A stretch of 26,658 nt of DNA, taken from positions 1 to 26,658 of the forward strand of contig JAAZAW010000356.1 in NCBI GenBank assembly GCA_012514125.1. Direction: 5' to 3'. Shown piece after piece: positions 24,820 through 26,658 of the stretch. The translations under genes were made by a program, and so were the position numbers. The notes under the pieces were generated by a model. That model ran no database searches and was not told the DNA's origin. It worked only from the letters and a program-made list of their open reading frames with translations. This stretch comes from Phycisphaerae bacterium (GTDB taxonomy: Bacteria; Planctomycetota; Phycisphaerae; JAAYCJ01). The first letter of the stretch is position 1; each line of letters opens with the position of its first letter.

Positions 24820-24848
24820 CCCTGGACAAGCGCCAGGGTAATTTTTGC
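24820..24848 (+). terminator. Probable intrinsic terminator of the methyltransferase gene
   Basis: CCCTGG (24820-24825) pairs with CCAGGG (24833-24838) around an ACAAGCG loop and is followed by TAATTTTT. It lies 52 bases after the stop. The T-tract is interrupted, so efficiency is uncertain. Confidence 0.65.
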
Positions 24849-24865
24849 AGCCCCCGTATTTTTAC

Positions 24866-24907
24866 CCGGCTCGGCTCATATTCAGGGTTTGAGCCGGTTG
24901 CGTTTTT
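24866..24907 (+). terminator. Second terminator-like hairpin
   Basis: CGGCTCA (24872-24878) pairs with TGAGCCG (24890-24896), with TTGCGTTTTT after it. A duplicated GGCTC allows an alternative, longer-looped pairing CCGGCTC (24866-24872) with GAGCCGG (24891-24897). It may be a back-up for the terminator just upstream, or end a short separate transcript. Confidence 0.6.
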
Positions 24908-25111
24908 GACAGGTTTTTAGAAATTTTTTTCTGGAACTAATTTTTCCCGTTCTCGCCATGCTGTAAAAGTTCGATATCTTTCGTTTGAATTTGAATGTGA
25001 AGTCTGGGTGAAAAATGAAGTAATCTTACGCAAGTTTTTTGTAAAGATTTCTCTTAAATCATATTTAATTCAATATGTTATGTTAATACGTGGTCGATTT
25101 TTCGGGAAGGT

Positions 25112-25206
25112 AAAAAAATAAAAGCGACCGCGGGGTGATACAGTGCGGGGGGGACACTGTACCTGAAGAGGGGAGGACTGACCCACGGTCGCAGTTTTTT
25201 TATTTT
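25112..25206 (+). ncRNA. Compact structured RNA element ending in a terminator (candidate)
   Basis: A closing stem GCGACCG (25124-25130) / CGGTCGC (25186-25192) continues, after a small internal loop, as GGGT (25133-25136) / ACCC (25181-25184). Inside is a hairpin TACAGTG/CACTGTA (25139-25145/25155-25161) with a loop of C, seven G and A, and then a G/A-rich segment GAAGAGGGGAGGA. The closing stem is flanked by an A-tract (25112-25123) and T7-A-T5 (25195-25207), so it could terminate transcription in both directions. No ORF is inside. It fits no RNA family I know. It may be a stand-alone small RNA, a leader attenuator, or only an elaborate terminator. Confidence 0.45.
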
Positions 25207-25433
25207 TAAAGATCGTTAATTTTGCACAACATGATAATCATAGCATAACGAAATTTTATTTTCAAGCATTCCCAAAGAAAAATTTACTTTTTATTTCATT
25301 TTCCCAACAGGATTGGATTTTGCTAAAATCTCATGTGTTCTGACAAATATATTATACGCACGTGAATCCCAAAGAGCGATAAAAATTTTCCAATTTTATT
25401 TTTTCTCTCTATTTTTCCAGGAGTATCGAAAAC

Positions 25434-25511
25434 ATGATTTCGTGTCGGTTACAGGGAAATCTGAGGGTGGATGCAGGCAACTTTATCGGACCTTCATGCG
25501 GGGGGATTTAG
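25434..25511 (+). CDS. Possible 25-residue small protein
   Basis: AGGAG at 25419-25423 is followed ten bases later by ATG and 25 sense codons to TAG. The peptide begins MISCRLQGNLRVDAG and ends FIGPSCGGI; it has two Cys and no signal or membrane segment. The only support is the strong ribosome-binding site in an otherwise AT-rich non-coding stretch. It could be a chance ORF or a short leader peptide for the gene at 25641. Confidence 0.25.
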   Translation: MISCRLQGNLRVDAGNFIGPSCGGI

Positions 25512-25640
25512 AAAATTTCTTTTTTCGGAGAGTTCATCGGAAAAGAAGGGTGATTTTTTAAACTTTTTATTTTACCAGCCGATAATAGATATGCGGATCG
25601 GTATGTATTTATTATGATATCATGGTATTTCGAGTAAGGT

Positions 25641-25847
25641 ATGGGTCAAACAATGGATATGCCGCCGGTGCATAAAATAGCGGAGCTTTCGCGGGAAGAT
25701 GTCATAGAGGCCCTGCTTCATTTTCCGGGGACATTCAAATTTGATTTTACGCTGGAGTATCTTGAGAATTTGACGACGGAGCAGCTTCAGCACATGTTGC
25801 TGGCGGCGTATATTCACGCAAGCCGGGAAAAACGGAAGTTGGCGTAG
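25641..25847 (+). CDS. Small conserved-looking hypothetical protein
   Basis: A 68-residue soluble protein, predicted to be two or three helices: REDVIEALLHFPGTFKFDFT, LEYLENLTTEQLQHMLLAAY and a basic tail HASREKRKLA. No domain is recognised. Base composition and codon use resemble surrounding genes, and a strong terminator follows 43 bases later, both supporting a real gene. The start is uncertain: ATG 25641 has AAGG only one base away, while ATG 25653 or 25659 would have GTAAGG at a workable distance. It is convergent with secA. Confidence 0.65.
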   Translation: MGQTMDMPPVHKIAELSREDVIEALLHFPGTFKFDFTLEYLENLTTEQLQHMLLAAYIHASREKRKLA

Positions 25848-25880
25848 AGCTAAGGTTACAAGACAGACGAACGAGGTTGT

Positions 25881-25939
25881 AAAAAAAGTAAAAGCCGTGG
25901 AACGCCTTTCTTCGATTGACGTTCCACGGCTTTTTTATT
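25881..25939. terminator. Bidirectional terminator between small ORF and secA
   Basis: A perfect 14-base stem AAAGCCGTGGAACG (25891-25904) / CGTTCCACGGCTTT (25920-25933) with a 15-base loop, flanked by A-rich sequence on the left (25881-25893) and a T-tract on the right (25931-25939). It works on paper for both convergent transcripts. Confidence 0.9.
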
Positions 25940-25947
25940 TATTACGA

Positions 25948-26658
25948 TCAACCATGATTTTTGCCGCAGCATTTTTTATATTTTTTGCCTGATCCGCAAG
26001 GGCAGGGATCGTTGGGTTTTACCTTGGGGGTATCGCGGCGAATCGTCTTGGTTACGGTTGCCTGTCCTTGTTGCTGCATGGCGGCTTCTCGATCGGCTTG
26101 AGTGAACGAGCCGTTGGCCTGGGCGTGCTGGGCTTCCTGACGATCCCAGACACTGCGGGCTTGGAGCGCGCCGTTGCTTGAAATCTGGACCTTGAGGATC
26201 AGATCGGAGACCTGATCGCGAATCTGGTCAAGCATGCGGTAGAACATCTGCGTGCCCTCGCGTTTGAATTCGATTTTGGGGTCTTTTTCGGCGTAGCCTC
26301 GCAGGCCTATGGAACTCTTGAGGTGGTCCATTGCCAGGAGATGTTCCTTCCAGACACTGTCGCAGACGTTAAGCAGGACGAATTCTTCAAGCCGGGTGAG
26401 TTCCTGTCGCAGGAAGGCACGGCCGGTGTTGAGCAGCGAAGCTCGCACCTGCTCGTCGGATTGACTGTCAAATTTTACGGGAGTGGCGAACCGTTGCTGT
26501 GCCCAGGTTTCGAGGGCTTGTCGATTGGTGCCGTTTTGATCGATGGCCTGATCGACTTCGCGTTTGAGTCCGTCTTTTTCAAGGGCGAATTCGGAGAGAT
26601 TGATCAGATCGGTGCGAATCTGGTTGAGGTCTTTGTTCTGCAGGTGATCGGGCGTCCA
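25948..26658 (-). CDS. secA: Preprotein translocase ATPase SecA, C-terminal part (runs off the right edge)
   Basis: The minus-strand frame is open to the window edge (236 codons visible); the start lies outside. The visible part is the helical wing/scaffold region with LEEFVLLNVCDSVWKEHLLA, MDHLKSSIGLRGYAEKDP and EFKREGTQMFYRMLDQIRD, all characteristic of SecA, a Gln/Ala-rich linker (RQEAQHAQANGSFTQ), and the terminal zinc-binding SEC-C motif NDPCPCGSGKKYKKCCG, which binds SecB or the ribosome in other bacteria. SecA drives protein export through SecYEG at the inner membrane. Unlike the other minus-strand genes here, its base composition shows almost no G over C excess on the + strand. Confidence 0.97.
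   Translation of the reverse strand, partial: WTPDHLQNKDLNQIRTDLINLSEFALEKDGLKREVDQAIDQNGTNRQALETWAQQRFATPVKFDSQSDEQVRASLLNTGRAFLRQELTRLEEFVLLNVCDSVWKEHLLAMDHLKSSIGLRGYAEKDPKIEFKREGTQMFYRMLDQIRDQVSDLILKVQISSNGALQARSVWDRQEAQHAQANGSFTQADREAAMQQQGQATVTKTIRRDTPKVKPNDPCPCGSGKKYKKCCGKNHG

Larger units (their letters stand above)
24769..25640. other. Long mostly non-coding region between methyltransferase and small ORF
   Basis: About 870 bases. From left: four G-runs (24776-24816), two terminator-like hairpins (24820-24848 and 24866-24907), an AT-rich stretch to 25110, the structured element 25112-25206, another AT-rich stretch (25207-25415), a possible 25-codon ORF with good ribosome-binding site (25434-25511), and AT-rich sequence up to the next gene. 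No larger gene, tRNA or known RNA family is recognisable. Confidence 0.5.

Noticed and set aside
25313..25561. Plus-strand ORF of 82 codons in the AT-rich gap
   Set aside because: TTG start without ribosome-binding site, Phe/Lys/Arg-rich sequence typical of AT-rich non-coding DNA; a different frame has the only good ribosome-binding site there.

Overview
The window looks like chromosomal DNA from a free-living bacterium of the PVC/Planctomycetota type, possibly Phycisphaerae-like. The basis is indirect. The Dxs carries a non-classical GDA thiamine-diphosphate motif, the indolepyruvate oxidoreductase is a single fused polypeptide, there are several secreted lipoproteins with no recognisable family, and intergenic DNA is full of purine-rich low-complexity repeats. 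The + strand is strongly G-rich even through genes on the minus strand. No rRNA, tRNA, CRISPR array, transposase or phage gene is visible.

Layout. (1) 1-5157 is a small sugar-use region with an ABC-type ATPase (minus), an AraC regulator (minus), a divergent GH29 alpha-L-fucosidase (plus) and an MFS permease of sugar-symporter type (plus). The fucosidase is bracketed by two direct copies of a widespread double-hairpin repeat whose stems covary. (2) 5553-10919 holds a heavy-metal P-type ATPase, then a c-di-AMP synthase (cdaA) with its YbbR partner (cdaR), then proA. (3) 10920-11704 is an intergenic block with a composite inverted-repeat element and a 15-bp tandem repeat. (4) 11705-15700 is an isoprenoid/cofactor cluster: ispA (TTG start), dxs and nadK, the last two nearly touching. 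(5) 15834-19499 encodes a 1221-residue fused indolepyruvate:ferredoxin oxidoreductase. (6) 19614-23464 encodes a secreted TPR protein, three consecutive lipoproteins that each have their lipobox Cys at residue 25, and a ribbon-helix-helix protein. (7) 23605-24768 is an NSUN/RsmB-type RNA m5C methyltransferase, followed by about 870 bases of largely non-coding DNA with two terminator-like hairpins, a compact structured element at 25112-25206 and a possible tiny ORF. (8) 25641-25847 is a small unknown protein, convergent with the C-terminal part of secA, which runs off the right edge.

How it works together. AraC plus fucosidase plus permease suggests inducible use of fucosylated glycans, although an intrinsic terminator separates fucosidase from permease. 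CdaA/CdaR is a standard c-di-AMP module, but the second half of the cyclase's DGA motif is changed. IspA and Dxs are the condensing end and entry step of the MEP isoprenoid route. The best candidates for undescribed biology are the 12-bp palindromic array (927-1031), the structured RNA candidate (25112-25206), the three-lipoprotein operon behind a long structured leader, and the composite repeat at 11212-11511.
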